Origin: Rhizobium freirei PRF 81
GTDB taxonomy: Bacteria > Pseudomonadota > Alphaproteobacteria > Rhizobiales > Rhizobiaceae
Reading direction: 5' to 3'
NCBI RefSeq assembly: GCF_000359745.1
Contig: NZ_AQHN01000084.1
Coordinates: forward strand, 124,001 to 188,000
Length of the DNA stretch: 64,000 nucleotides
Under the pieces are notes generated by a model. That model saw nothing but the letters and a program-made list of their open reading frames with translations. It did no database searches and was not told the DNA's origin. Within the stretch, counting starts at the first letter, position 1; the number at the start of each line of letters is the position of its first letter. Shown here one piece after another: positions 56,437-64,000 of this stretch. A program made the position numbers and the translations under genes.

Positions 56437-57645
56437 ATGCTGCATATTCTATATTTCGTCCATGATCTCGCCGATCCTGCCGTGCGCAGGCGCGTCCTCA
56501 TGCTGCAGGCCGGCGGAGCGCTGGTGACGTTGGCGGGCTTCCGCCGCGACGACAATGCGCTTGCTTCCGTCCACGGCGTCGAGCCGATCGAGCTTGGCAG
56601 GACGAAGGATGCGCAGTTTGCGCAGCGCGTCACCGCAGTCGCCAGATCGGCGGCGAAATTGCGCAGTGCGCTGAGCTCGATCGCAAGACCTGACCTCATC
56701 ATCGGCCGCAATCTCGAAATGCTGGCGCTGGCCAATCGTGCCAAGTCCGTCTTCGGCGGCGACATGCCGATCGTCTATGAATGCCTCGATATCCATCGGC
56801 TGCTGCTGCGCGACGATGTAGTGGGCAGCGCGCTTCGCGGCGCGGAACGCCATTTCGGTTCCCAGGCGGCGTTGCTGATCACCAGCTCTCCCGCCTTCGT
56901 CGAGCGCTATTTCCGTCCGCGCTCCGGCCTGGATCTGCCGATCATGCTGCTCGAAAACAAGGTGCTGGCGCTTGAGCCCGCAGCGCGCGCCGTTGCACCG
57001 AGCGCAAGACCTCCGGCTGCGGACAAGCCATGGAAGATCGGCTGGTTCGGGGCGCTTCGCTGCCGCAAGTCTCTGGCATTGCTCGATGATTTCTCGCGGC
57101 TGATGGGAGGTCGCTTCGAGATCGTCCTTAGAGGCCGGCCCGCCTATTCCGAATTCGAAGATTTCGATCGCCTCGTGCGCGATGCGCCCTTCATGCATTT
57201 TGCCGGTGCCTACAAGAACCCCGAGGATCTTTCGAGGATCTACAACGACGTTCAGTTCTCCTGGGCGATCGATTTCTTCGAGGAAGGGTTGAACTCGAGC
57301 TGGCTGCTGCCGAACCGCCTCTATGAAGGCGGCCTTTATGGCGCCGTGCCGATCGCATTCCATGGCACCGAGACGGCAAGATTTCTCGCAGGCCGGAAGA
57401 TCGGGCTTACGCTTGATGCTGCCGACGCCGCACATCTGGCCTCGCTTTTGGGCAAGATGGATGAGCAGCGCTATCTCGCAGCCTTCGAGGCCGTGGCATC
57501 TCAGGATCGCAAACAGTGGATGACCGATCGCGCCGATTGCCAGGGACTGGTGCAGCGGCTGGCATCCTTGACGTGCGCCAACCAGCAGCTTGCCGAAATA
57601 CAGACCCTCCCACAACTGCATCGCAATAGAGGTGGATTGCAATGA
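56437..57645 (+). CDS. exoL: ExoL glucosyltransferase
   Basis: A 402-residue GT-B-like glycosyltransferase, close to S. meliloti ExoL in length. The N-terminus is 'HILYFVHDLADPAVRRRVLM', the middle contains 'IVYECLDIHRLLL' and the C-terminal donor domain starts at 'WKIGWFGALRCRKSLALL'. It adds the second glucose to the lipid-linked galactosyl-glucose. The open frame begins at 56206, but ATG 56437 matches the known start and follows GGAAGCGGAA. It overlaps exoA by 4 bp (ATGA). Confidence 0.88.
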   Translation: MLHILYFVHDLADPAVRRRVLMLQAGGALVTLAGFRRDDNALASVHGVEPIELGRTKDAQFAQRVTAVARSAAKLRSALSSIARPDLIIGRNLEMLALANRAKSVFGGDMPIVYECLDIHRLLLRDDVVGSALRGAERHFGSQAALLITSSPAFVERYFRPRSGLDLPIMLLENKVLALEPAARAVAPSARPPAADKPWKIGWFGALRCRKSLALLDDFSRLMGGRFEIVLRGRPAYSEFEDFDRLVRDAPFMHFAGAYKNPEDLSRIYNDVQFSWAIDFFEEGLNSSWLLPNRLYEGGLYGAVPIAFHGTETARFLAGRKIGLTLDAADAAHLASLLGKMDEQRYLAAFEAVASQDRKQWMTDRADCQGLVQRLASLTCANQQLAEIQTLPQLHRNRGGLQ

Positions 57646-58640
57646 CGACCGGAAGTTCAGGAGATATGCGCTGCATAATCGTTATTCCTTGCCTCAACGA
57701 GGAAAAGCATATCGAGCCGCTGATCGGTAAACTCGGTCAGGCGCTGGATGATCTTGACGCCCGCATCGTCGTCGCCGATGGCGGCAGCACCGATCGCACG
57801 CGCGAGATCGTCCGTGACATCGCCGAGAGAGATCCGCGTATCCTGCTGCTCGACAATCCGAAGCGGCTGCAGAGCGCTGCGATCAATCTCGCCATGGAAG
57901 TCTTCGGCGAAGACTATGAATACTTCATCCGCATCGACGCTCATGGCGACTATCCGGCCGATTATTGCCAGACGCTGGTTGAGGAAGCTGGCGCGACCGG
58001 TGCGGATTCCGTCGTCGTTGCCATGCGCACGATGGGCTTCAGCGCCTTCCAGAAGGCAACCGCCGTGGCGCAGAATTCGAAGCTCGGCAATGGCGGCTCG
58101 AAGCATCGCGAGGGCGCCAAGGGGCATTGGGCCGAGCATGGGCACCATGCGCTGATGCGGGTCTCGGCCTTCCGCTCGGTCGGCGGCTATGACGAGACCT
58201 TCAGCCACAATGAGGATGCCGAGCTCGATTACCGGCTGCACAAGGCCGGCTATCGGATCTGGCTCACGGACAAGACGGCCATGACCTATTATCCGCGCTC
58301 CAGCATCCCGACGCTTTTCAAGCAATATCTCGGCTACGGCCGCGGCCGCGCGCGCAATATCCTCAAGCACCGCAGCATGCCGAGCCTGCGCCAGATGCTG
58401 CCGCTTGCGGTCGTGCCGATCTTCATCGGCGCCTTCCTGGCCGTCCTCAGCTGGATTGCGGTCATCCCGGTCGGTCTCTGGGCTGTGGCTTGCATCGCCT
58501 ACGGCTTCTGGATCGCGCTCGGCCAGGGGAACCCCTATGGGCCGCTCGCCGCCATCTCCGCCATGGTCATGCATTTCGCCTGGTCGATGGGCTTCTGGAT
58601 GGAGGTCTTCAGTTTCCGCAATCGCGGGGTTGCGTCATGA
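57642..58640 (+). CDS. exoA: ExoA glucosyltransferase
   Basis: A 332-residue GT2 enzyme with membrane anchors. 'CIIVIPCLNEEKHIEPLIGK', 'RIVVADGGSTDRTREIV' and 'FIRIDAHGDYP' form the GT-A core, and 'SHNEDAELDYRLHKAGYRIW' is the acceptor-side motif. C-terminal hydrophobic helices run from about 250 to 320. ExoA adds the first glucose (beta-1,3) to galactosyl-undecaprenol. The start overlaps the exoL stop and the end overlaps the exoM start, each as ATGA, so the genes are translationally coupled. Confidence 0.9.
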   Translation: MTTGSSGDMRCIIVIPCLNEEKHIEPLIGKLGQALDDLDARIVVADGGSTDRTREIVRDIAERDPRILLLDNPKRLQSAAINLAMEVFGEDYEYFIRIDAHGDYPADYCQTLVEEAGATGADSVVVAMRTMGFSAFQKATAVAQNSKLGNGGSKHREGAKGHWAEHGHHALMRVSAFRSVGGYDETFSHNEDAELDYRLHKAGYRIWLTDKTAMTYYPRSSIPTLFKQYLGYGRGRARNILKHRSMPSLRQMLPLAVVPIFIGAFLAVLSWIAVIPVGLWAVACIAYGFWIALGQGNPYGPLAAISAMVMHFAWSMGFWMEVFSFRNRGVAS

Positions 58641-59575
58641 CACAGGTCCATCGGCGTCCGATAAAGATCGACATCGCTGTTTGCACCTATCGGCGGGCAG
58701 AGCTCGATCAGACGTTGCTGTCGCTTGCCGTGCTCAGCATTCCCGCCGGCGCGATCATCCGGATCATCGTTGCCGACAATGATGTCACGCCAAGCGCGCG
58801 GGACCGTGTCGAAGCCATGCGTTCGGCTGTGCCGTTTGAGATCGTCTATGTCCATTGCCCGGCATCGAATATCTCCATTGCCCGCAATGCCTGTCTCGAT
58901 CATGCAAGCGGTGACTTCCTCGCCTTCATCGACGACGACGAGACCGCTTCGCAGGACTGGCTCACGGAAATGCTCGTCATGGCCGATACGACCGGCGCCG
59001 ACGCCGTTCTTGGTCCCGTCCAGGCGGTCTACGCCAACGTCGCTCCCGCCTGGATGCAGCGCGGCGATTTCCATTCGACCTTGCCCGTCTGGGTCGCGGG
59101 AGAAATTCTGACCGGCTACACCTGCAATGTGCTGCTGCGCCGCGGCGCGCTCTCGCTTGCCGGCCGGCGCTTCAACATCGCGCTTGGGCGCAGCGGCGGC
59201 GAGGACACCGAGTTCTTCAGCCATATGCACAAGGCCGGCGGCCGGATCGCCTATGCCGAAGACGCTCTGGTCCATGAGCCCGTTCCCAACGGACGAGCGA
59301 CGGTGTCCTGGCTGTCGAAACGCCGCTATCGCATGGGGCAGACGCATGGTCGCATGCTGCTGGAGGGCAAAGGCGGTTTCGGACGTTGGCGCGCGATCGC
59401 GCTTGCCGGCACGAAATCCGCCTATTGCTTTGCTGCGGCTGCGCTGCTCTCCGCATCCCCCATCAAGCGGCATCGCTATGGCCTGCGCGGTATCATGCAT
59501 GCCGGCGTCGTCAGCGGCCTCTTCGGAGTTCGCGAAATCGAACAATACGGAAGTCTGGAGAAAGCACCGCAATGA
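58637..59575 (+). CDS. exoM: ExoM glucosyltransferase
   Basis: A 312-residue GT2 enzyme, similar in length to S. meliloti ExoM. 'IDIAVCTYRRAELDQTLLSL' opens the domain, 'FLAFIDDDETASQDWL' is the metal site and 'GRSGGEDTEFFSHMHKAGG' is the acceptor-side motif. It adds the third glucose of the backbone. ATG 58637 overlaps the exoA stop, and the longer open frame upstream is a shadow of exoA. The end overlaps exoO by 4 bp. Confidence 0.9.
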   Translation: MTQVHRRPIKIDIAVCTYRRAELDQTLLSLAVLSIPAGAIIRIIVADNDVTPSARDRVEAMRSAVPFEIVYVHCPASNISIARNACLDHASGDFLAFIDDDETASQDWLTEMLVMADTTGADAVLGPVQAVYANVAPAWMQRGDFHSTLPVWVAGEILTGYTCNVLLRRGALSLAGRRFNIALGRSGGEDTEFFSHMHKAGGRIAYAEDALVHEPVPNGRATVSWLSKRRYRMGQTHGRMLLEGKGGFGRWRAIALAGTKSAYCFAAAALLSASPIKRHRYGLRGIMHAGVVSGLFGVREIEQYGSLEKAPQ

Positions 59576-60597
59576 CGGATTTCATCCCCGATGTCAGCTT
59601 CGTCATCGCTGCCTACAATGCCGAGGACACGCTCGAGCGTGCCATCGACAGCGCACTTGCCCAAGGTGCCGTCAGCATGGAAGTCATCGTCGTCGACGAT
59701 TGCTCGACGGACGGTACGCGCGAAATTGTCGGCAATCACCCGGATCCGCGCGTTCGCCTCGTCGCTATGCCCCGCAACGGCGGTCCTGGCGCTGCCCGCA
59801 ATGCCGGGCTCGATGCAGCCCGTGGCCGCTGGGTGGCCGTGCTCGATTCCGACGACGCCCTGCGCCCGGATCGCATGGTGCGGCTGATCGCCCAGGCGGA
59901 AAGGGCCGAGGCGCAGATCGCGGTCGACAATCTCGACGTCATTCGCGAGGACGTCGGAACGACGGCGACCATGTTCCCCGAGCCGATGCTGGCGCGTATG
60001 CCGCTGCTGACGCTGGCAAAATTCATCGCCTCCAACATGATTTTTCAGTCGGAGCACAATTTCGGCTACATGAAGCCGATCTTCGAGCGTGCCTTCGTCG
60101 AGAAGTACCACCTGCGCTTCGACGAGACGCTGCGGATCGGCGAAGACTATATTTTCCTGGCGTCGGCTCTGGCGAGGGGCGGCGTCTGCGTCGTCGAACC
60201 GACCGCAGGCTACCTCTACTACATTCGCGAGGGATCGATCTCGAGGGTGCTCAAGCAGGAACACGTCGAGGCGATGCTCGCAGCCGATACCAGGTTCTTT
60301 GCCGAGCATCCCTTTGGTGCCGCCGCCCTTGCGGCGCAGCGGCGGCGCACGCGCAACCTGAAGGAGGTCATTGCCTTTTTGAAGCTGGTCGACAGCATCA
60401 AGGGACGCGAATTGCAAGCCGCGTTCAAGATCGCATGCCTCAATCCCCGCGCGGTGCGTCATCTCAGCATGCCGGTTTTTGCCCGTTTTCGCCGGCTGGC
60501 CACATCGCTGCGGAGCCACCATCAGCCGGCGCCTACCCCTCAACTTTCCTCCCCCCTGCCCAATCTGGGCGCAGGCCCTCACTCTAACAAAGGATAG
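59572..60597 (+). CDS. exoO: ExoO glucosyltransferase
   Basis: A 341-residue GT2 enzyme. 'VSFVIAAYNAEDTLERAIDS', 'VIVVDDCSTDGTREIVG' and 'VAVLDSDDALRPDRM' are the nucleotide- and metal-binding segments, and 'LRIGEDYIFLASAL' is the acceptor motif. It adds the fourth glucose, the first of the side chain. ATG 59572 overlaps the exoM stop, while the open frame from 59386 is a shadow of exoM. exoN starts 4 bp after the stop. Confidence 0.9.
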   Translation: MTDFIPDVSFVIAAYNAEDTLERAIDSALAQGAVSMEVIVVDDCSTDGTREIVGNHPDPRVRLVAMPRNGGPGAARNAGLDAARGRWVAVLDSDDALRPDRMVRLIAQAERAEAQIAVDNLDVIREDVGTTATMFPEPMLARMPLLTLAKFIASNMIFQSEHNFGYMKPIFERAFVEKYHLRFDETLRIGEDYIFLASALARGGVCVVEPTAGYLYYIREGSISRVLKQEHVEAMLAADTRFFAEHPFGAAALAAQRRRTRNLKEVIAFLKLVDSIKGRELQAAFKIACLNPRAVRHLSMPVFARFRRLATSLRSHHQPAPTPQLSSPLPNLGAGPHSNKG

Positions 60598-60601
60598 AGC
60601 C

Positions 60602-61507
60602 ATGGACCCCAAAACTCGCGTGAGAAAAGCAGTCATCCCGGTTGCCGGCAACGGAACGCGCTTCCTGCCCGCCACCAAGGCGATGCCCAAGGAGATGCTG
60701 ACGATCGTCGATCGTCCGGTCGTGCAATATGCTGTCGACGAAGCCATCGAGGCCGGCATCGAGCACATCGTCTTCGTCACCAGCCGCAACAAGTCGGCGA
60801 TCGAAGATCATTTCGACGACACGCCGGAGCTGATTTCCTCGTTGCAGAGAGCAGGCAAGAGCCATCAGGTCAGCGAGCTGGAACGCCTCCTGCCGCGGCC
60901 GGGCTCGGTGAGCTTCACCCGCCAGCAGGCTCCGCTCGGCCTCGGTCACGCCGTCTGGTGCGCTCGCGACCTGATCGGCAACGAACCCTTCGCGCTGCTG
61001 CTGCCCGACATGCTGTGCTACGGCATGCGCGGCTGCATGGCCGGCCTGATGGATCTCTACAATGAGACCGGCGGCAACATCGTCGCCGTCGAGGAGTGCG
61101 CTCCGGAAGAGACGTCGAAATACGGCATCATCGGCAAGGGCTCGGCGGTCCGTCACGGCTTTGCCGTGACCAAGATGGTCGAAAAACCGCATCCGTCGGA
61201 AGCGCCTTCAAACTTTTACCTCAATGGTCGTTATATCCTGCAGCCCGAGATTTTCGACATTCTGGCCCGTCAGGAGCGCGGTGCCGGCAATGAGATCCAG
61301 CTGACCGACGGCATGCTGCGTCTCTCCGAGACACAATCCTTCCATGCCCAGGTTTACGGCGGACGCACGTTCGACTGTGGGTCCAAGCATGGCTTCATCG
61401 AAGCAAACGTCGCCTTTGCGCTCGCTCGCGCCGACATCGGCGGCTTGGTCTATGACTCGATCCGCAACCTGGTCGTCTCGCATGAAGCGCAGATGACCGC
61501 CGCTTAA
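60602..61507 (+). CDS. exoN: ExoN UTP-glucose-1-phosphate uridylyltransferase
   Basis: A 301-residue GalU-family nucleotidyltransferase. 'KAVIPVAGNGTRFLPATKA' is the G-x-G-T-R signature, 'MPKEMLTIVDRPVVQYAVDE' carries the conserved Lys, and 'KYGIIGKGSA' and 'MVEKPHPSEAPS' complete the active site. It makes UDP-glucose, the donor for the Exo glucosyltransferases and, after ExoB epimerisation, UDP-galactose. AAGGA precedes ATG 60602. The open frame from 60479 overlaps exoO and is not the start. A strong stem-loop follows. Confidence 0.92.
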   Translation: MDPKTRVRKAVIPVAGNGTRFLPATKAMPKEMLTIVDRPVVQYAVDEAIEAGIEHIVFVTSRNKSAIEDHFDDTPELISSLQRAGKSHQVSELERLLPRPGSVSFTRQQAPLGLGHAVWCARDLIGNEPFALLLPDMLCYGMRGCMAGLMDLYNETGGNIVAVEECAPEETSKYGIIGKGSAVRHGFAVTKMVEKPHPSEAPSNFYLNGRYILQPEIFDILARQERGAGNEIQLTDGMLRLSETQSFHAQVYGGRTFDCGSKHGFIEANVAFALARADIGGLVYDSIRNLVVSHEAQMTAA

Positions 61508-61520
61508 GCCTGTTCACATC

Positions 61521-61549
61521 TGGCCTGCGGCCGGAAGGGCCGCAGGCCA
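61521..61549 (+). other. Stem-loop between exoN and exoP
   Basis: A perfect 12-bp stem, TGGCCTGCGGCC (61521-61532) with GGCCGCAGGCCA (61538-61549), and a 5-base loop, 14 bp after the exoN stop. No T-run follows, so it may attenuate or protect mRNA rather than terminate fully. It covers the ATG at 61549, which argues that exoP starts at 61591. Confidence 0.65.
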
Positions 61550-61590
61550 TGGCTATTGTTCATTCAGGCTTCTCCGACAAGGTGGTCGCC

Positions 61591-63933
61591 ATGCATCAGA
61601 AGAATTTCACTTTCCACAGCGCTGTTCCCCAAGGAGGGTCGCAGGATAGCTTCATCGACCTCGACAAGCTGATGGCGGTCGTGACGCGTCGCTTCCGTAC
61701 CATCCTCCTTGCTGCGGCCGCCTGCGTCATTCTGGCCGTGGCCTATTTGCTGACTGCCACCTCGAGCTACACGTCGATGACGCAGATATTGCTCGACGAA
61801 AGCATGACGAAATATGCTGAGGATCAGCCGCCGGCCGCCAGCGGCCAGCAGGCGGACATGGAAATCGCCAGCGCCGTCGAAATCCTCAAATCGAACGAGA
61901 TGGCTTTGCGCGTCGTCGATACCGGTGGTCTTGCTGACAACAACAGGCTGCTCAATCCGCCGCTATCGCCGGCAGCCTTGATGAAATCCGGTGTCGATCT
62001 CATCGTCAGCATCTTTACGCCGCGTCGTCCACCGATGACGCCGGAAGAGCAGCGAGAAGCCCAGCGTCAGAAGGTTGCTGCCGTTCTGCAGGACAATCTC
62101 AAGGTCGAGCGGGTTACGCGAAGCTCGGTTGTCGCGGTTTCCTACAGCTCGACCGACAAGCAGTTGGCCGCCAAGGTCACGCGCGCCTATGCCGATGCCT
62201 ATCTCACCGATCAGTTGAACGCCAATTTCGACGCGACCGAACGTGCCTCCGTCTGGCTGCAGGAACGCCTGAACGATCTGCGTCAGCGCGCGCAGGAGGC
62301 TTCGCTCGAAGTCGAGAAATACAAGGCCGACAATGGTTTGACCTCGACCGGCGGCGAGCTGATGTCGGAACAGCAGATTTCCGATTTAAACAAGCAGCTG
62401 ATCATCGCTCAGGCCGATACGGCCAGCGCTTCCGCTCGCTATAATCAGTACAAGTCGATCATCGACCAGGGTCCCGACAACGCCGTCAAGAACGCGACCA
62501 TCTCATCAAGCTCGACCGACAACTCGGTGCTGCAGGATCTGAAGACCCGCTATCTCGCCGTCCAAAAGCGCGAGCAGGACGTCACGCAGAATTTCGGCGC
62601 CAACCATCCGCAAGCCGTGGCGCTCCGCGCCGAGCGGCAGGATATTACCCGTCAGATCTATCAGGAACTCCAGCAGCTTACTGCCAGCTACAAGAATGAG
62701 TATGACGTGGCGCAATCGCGTGCGTCGTCGCTGCGTGAAAGCATCGAAAACGTTGTCGGCAAGAATTCCGAAGCCAACAAGTCGCTGGTTCATCTGAACG
62801 AGCTGAACCAGAAGGCGACGGCGCTGAAGAGCCTTTACGAATCCTATCTGGGCCGTTTCGAACAGGCGACGCAGCAGCGTTCCTTCCCGATCGCCAAGGC
62901 GCGTGTCATTTCGGTTGCCGGTGTGCCGACGGCACCCTCCAGCCCGAAGAAGACGCTTGTCATGGCACTCGCGGTCATCCTCGGCCTGATGGCCGGCTGC
63001 GGATTGGCTGCCCTTCAGGAGTTCCGCGATCGCTTCTTCCGTGTCGAAGCGGACGTGCGCTCGGCTCTCGGGTTGAAGTTCCTCGGCTATCTGCCGCTGC
63101 TCGGCCAGCAGAGCAGGAGCAGGAGGCAGCTGCGCAAACCCAACGCCGGACCCGAGCCGGCAACGGCGGAAGAGCCGGAAAACGGCGTCGCCTTTGAGCG
63201 TATGATGCGCATCTCGGTCGAAGCGCCGCGCTCGATCTTTGCCGAGACCTTGAGGAACGCCAAGCTCGCCAGCGACGTCATGCTGCAAGGCCGTGCCGAT
63301 CGCGTGATCGGCGTCGTCTCGGCACTGCCCGGCGAGGGCAAGTCGACGACGGCCGCCAATTTCGCCGCCCTGCTCGCCAGCAGCGGCAAGCGTACGCTGC
63401 TCATCGACGCCGACTTGCGCAATCCGGGTCTCAGCCGGACATTGAAGTCGCAGCCGCAGGCCGGCTTGATCGAGGCCGTGCTCGGCGAGGTTCCGTGGAC
63501 CAATGCCGTGAAGGTCGATCCGCGCACCAAGCTTGCCATTCTACCCGTTGTCGTACGCGATCATCTGCTGCACACCAGCGAGCTTCTGTCCTCGCAGGGC
63601 ATGCATCATCTGATGGAAAATGCGCGCAAGTTGTTCGACTACATCGTCGTCGATCTCGCGCCTCTCGGCCCGGTCATCGATGCAAAGGCCTTTGCGCCGC
63701 AGGTCGACGCCTTCCTGCTGGTTGCCGAATGGGGCGCGACGCCGACCAATCTGGTCCGTGACATCCTCGAGCAGGAGCCGCAGATCAATTCGCGCATCCT
63801 CGGCGTCATCCTCAACAAGACCGATATGTCGGAATTGCCGCGCTACAGCGATTTCGGCGGAACGGAGCGCTACCGGCAGAAATATGTGAGCTACTACACC
63901 GAGGTGCAGCCGCGCGCCCAGGTGGATGCTTAG
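61591..63933 (+). CDS. exoP: ExoP chain-length determinant and BY-kinase
   Basis: A 780-residue inner-membrane protein. A Wzz domain has helices at about 38-56 and 451-475, with a long periplasmic coiled-coil region between them. The second helix is preceded by a Pro-rich 'APSSPKKT' motif. The cytoplasmic kinase has Walker A 'PGEGKSTTAA' (about 580-588), Walker A' 'TLLIDADLRNPG' and Walker B 'YIVVDLAPLG'. The C-terminus is Tyr-rich ('YRQKYVSYYTE'), the autophosphorylation tail. ExoP sets succinoglycan chain length with ExoQ. It is the last exo gene here. Its TAG stop is the first codon of RIME-like copy 4. Confidence 0.93.
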   Translation: MHQKNFTFHSAVPQGGSQDSFIDLDKLMAVVTRRFRTILLAAAACVILAVAYLLTATSSYTSMTQILLDESMTKYAEDQPPAASGQQADMEIASAVEILKSNEMALRVVDTGGLADNNRLLNPPLSPAALMKSGVDLIVSIFTPRRPPMTPEEQREAQRQKVAAVLQDNLKVERVTRSSVVAVSYSSTDKQLAAKVTRAYADAYLTDQLNANFDATERASVWLQERLNDLRQRAQEASLEVEKYKADNGLTSTGGELMSEQQISDLNKQLIIAQADTASASARYNQYKSIIDQGPDNAVKNATISSSSTDNSVLQDLKTRYLAVQKREQDVTQNFGANHPQAVALRAERQDITRQIYQELQQLTASYKNEYDVAQSRASSLRESIENVVGKNSEANKSLVHLNELNQKATALKSLYESYLGRFEQATQQRSFPIAKARVISVAGVPTAPSSPKKTLVMALAVILGLMAGCGLAALQEFRDRFFRVEADVRSALGLKFLGYLPLLGQQSRSRRQLRKPNAGPEPATAEEPENGVAFERMMRISVEAPRSIFAETLRNAKLASDVMLQGRADRVIGVVSALPGEGKSTTAANFAALLASSGKRTLLIDADLRNPGLSRTLKSQPQAGLIEAVLGEVPWTNAVKVDPRTKLAILPVVVRDHLLHTSELLSSQGMHHLMENARKLFDYIVVDLAPLGPVIDAKAFAPQVDAFLLVAEWGATPTNLVRDILEQEPQINSRILGVILNKTDMSELPRYSDFGGTERYRQKYVSYYTEVQPRAQVDA

Positions 63934-64000
63934 AGCAATTCCCGCAAAAATGCGAAGCCGGTATTGCGTCCGGAATTGTGTGAAAACAAAGAGATAGAGT
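63931..64000 (+). repeat. RIME-like intergenic repeat, copy 4 (cut by window end)
   Basis: It begins TAGAGCAATTCCCGCAAAAA at 63931, continues with 'TGCGAAGCCGG', 'GCGTCCGGAATTG' and 'AAAACAAAGAGATAGAG' to the window edge. It is the same family as the copies at 7595, 24646 and 41311. The first three bases are the exoP stop codon. Confidence 0.85.

Overview
The window is GC-rich chromosomal or megaplasmid DNA from a fast-growing rhizobium (Rhizobiaceae, most likely genus Rhizobium). The strongest evidence is an almost complete succinoglycan exo cluster, colinear with that of Sinorhizobium meliloti, at 45.2-64.0 kb. Supporting evidence is a CyaC-type redox adenylate cyclase, a melA/agp-type alpha-galactoside operon, and four copies of a RIME-like rhizobial intergenic repeat. 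I see no transposase, phage gene, tRNA, rRNA or CRISPR array.

Layout. (1) 0-11.2 kb, mixed: the 3' end of a hydantoinase B/oxoprolinase gene, a MarR-like regulator, an MBL hydrolase, a deacetylase/glycosyltransferase pair, two methyltransferases, and three proteins with class III nucleotide-cyclase-like folds (CyaC-like, DUF3095-like, and a cyclase with an unassigned N-terminus). (2) 11.3-17.3 kb: a four-gene ABC importer of the dipeptide/oligosaccharide family (fused ATPase, Tat-exported binding protein, two permeases). (3) 17.4-24.6 kb: three GT-B glycosyltransferases, a 904-residue ABC-exporter-like protein whose ATPase domain lacks its catalytic residues and carries a large repeated insert, and a small cyclic-nucleotide-binding protein. 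This is the least explained part of the window. (4) 24.7-26.2 kb: a small membrane protein and an FAH-family enzyme. (5) 26.3-36.5 kb: a minus-strand alpha-galactoside operon (GH4, binding protein, two permeases, fused ATPase, melA) with a divergent AraC regulator. (6) 36.7-45.2 kb: a GH2 beta-galactosidase-like enzyme, a GntR regulator with two predicted DNA-binding domains, an aldo/keto reductase and a ribose-type sugar ABC importer. (7) 45.2-64.0 kb: exoZ-Q-F-Y on the minus strand, exoX and exoU on the plus strand, exoV-W on the minus strand, and exoH-K-L-A-M-O-N-P on the plus strand. exoT and exoI, which lie between exoW and exoH in S. meliloti, are replaced by 653 bp of non-coding DNA, and exoB is not next to exoZ.

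How the parts work together. The exo genes supply precursor (ExoN), priming (ExoY/ExoF), chain extension (ExoA, L, M, O, U, W), decoration (ExoZ acetyl, ExoH succinyl, ExoV pyruvyl), polymerisation and export (ExoQ, ExoP, ExoF), trimming (ExoK) and braking (ExoX). The mid-window operons import and hydrolyse plant-type galactosides. The cyclases and the CNB protein suggest a local cAMP signalling theme, but a functional link between them is inference.

All four RIME-like copies begin exactly at the TAG stop codon of the neighbouring gene.
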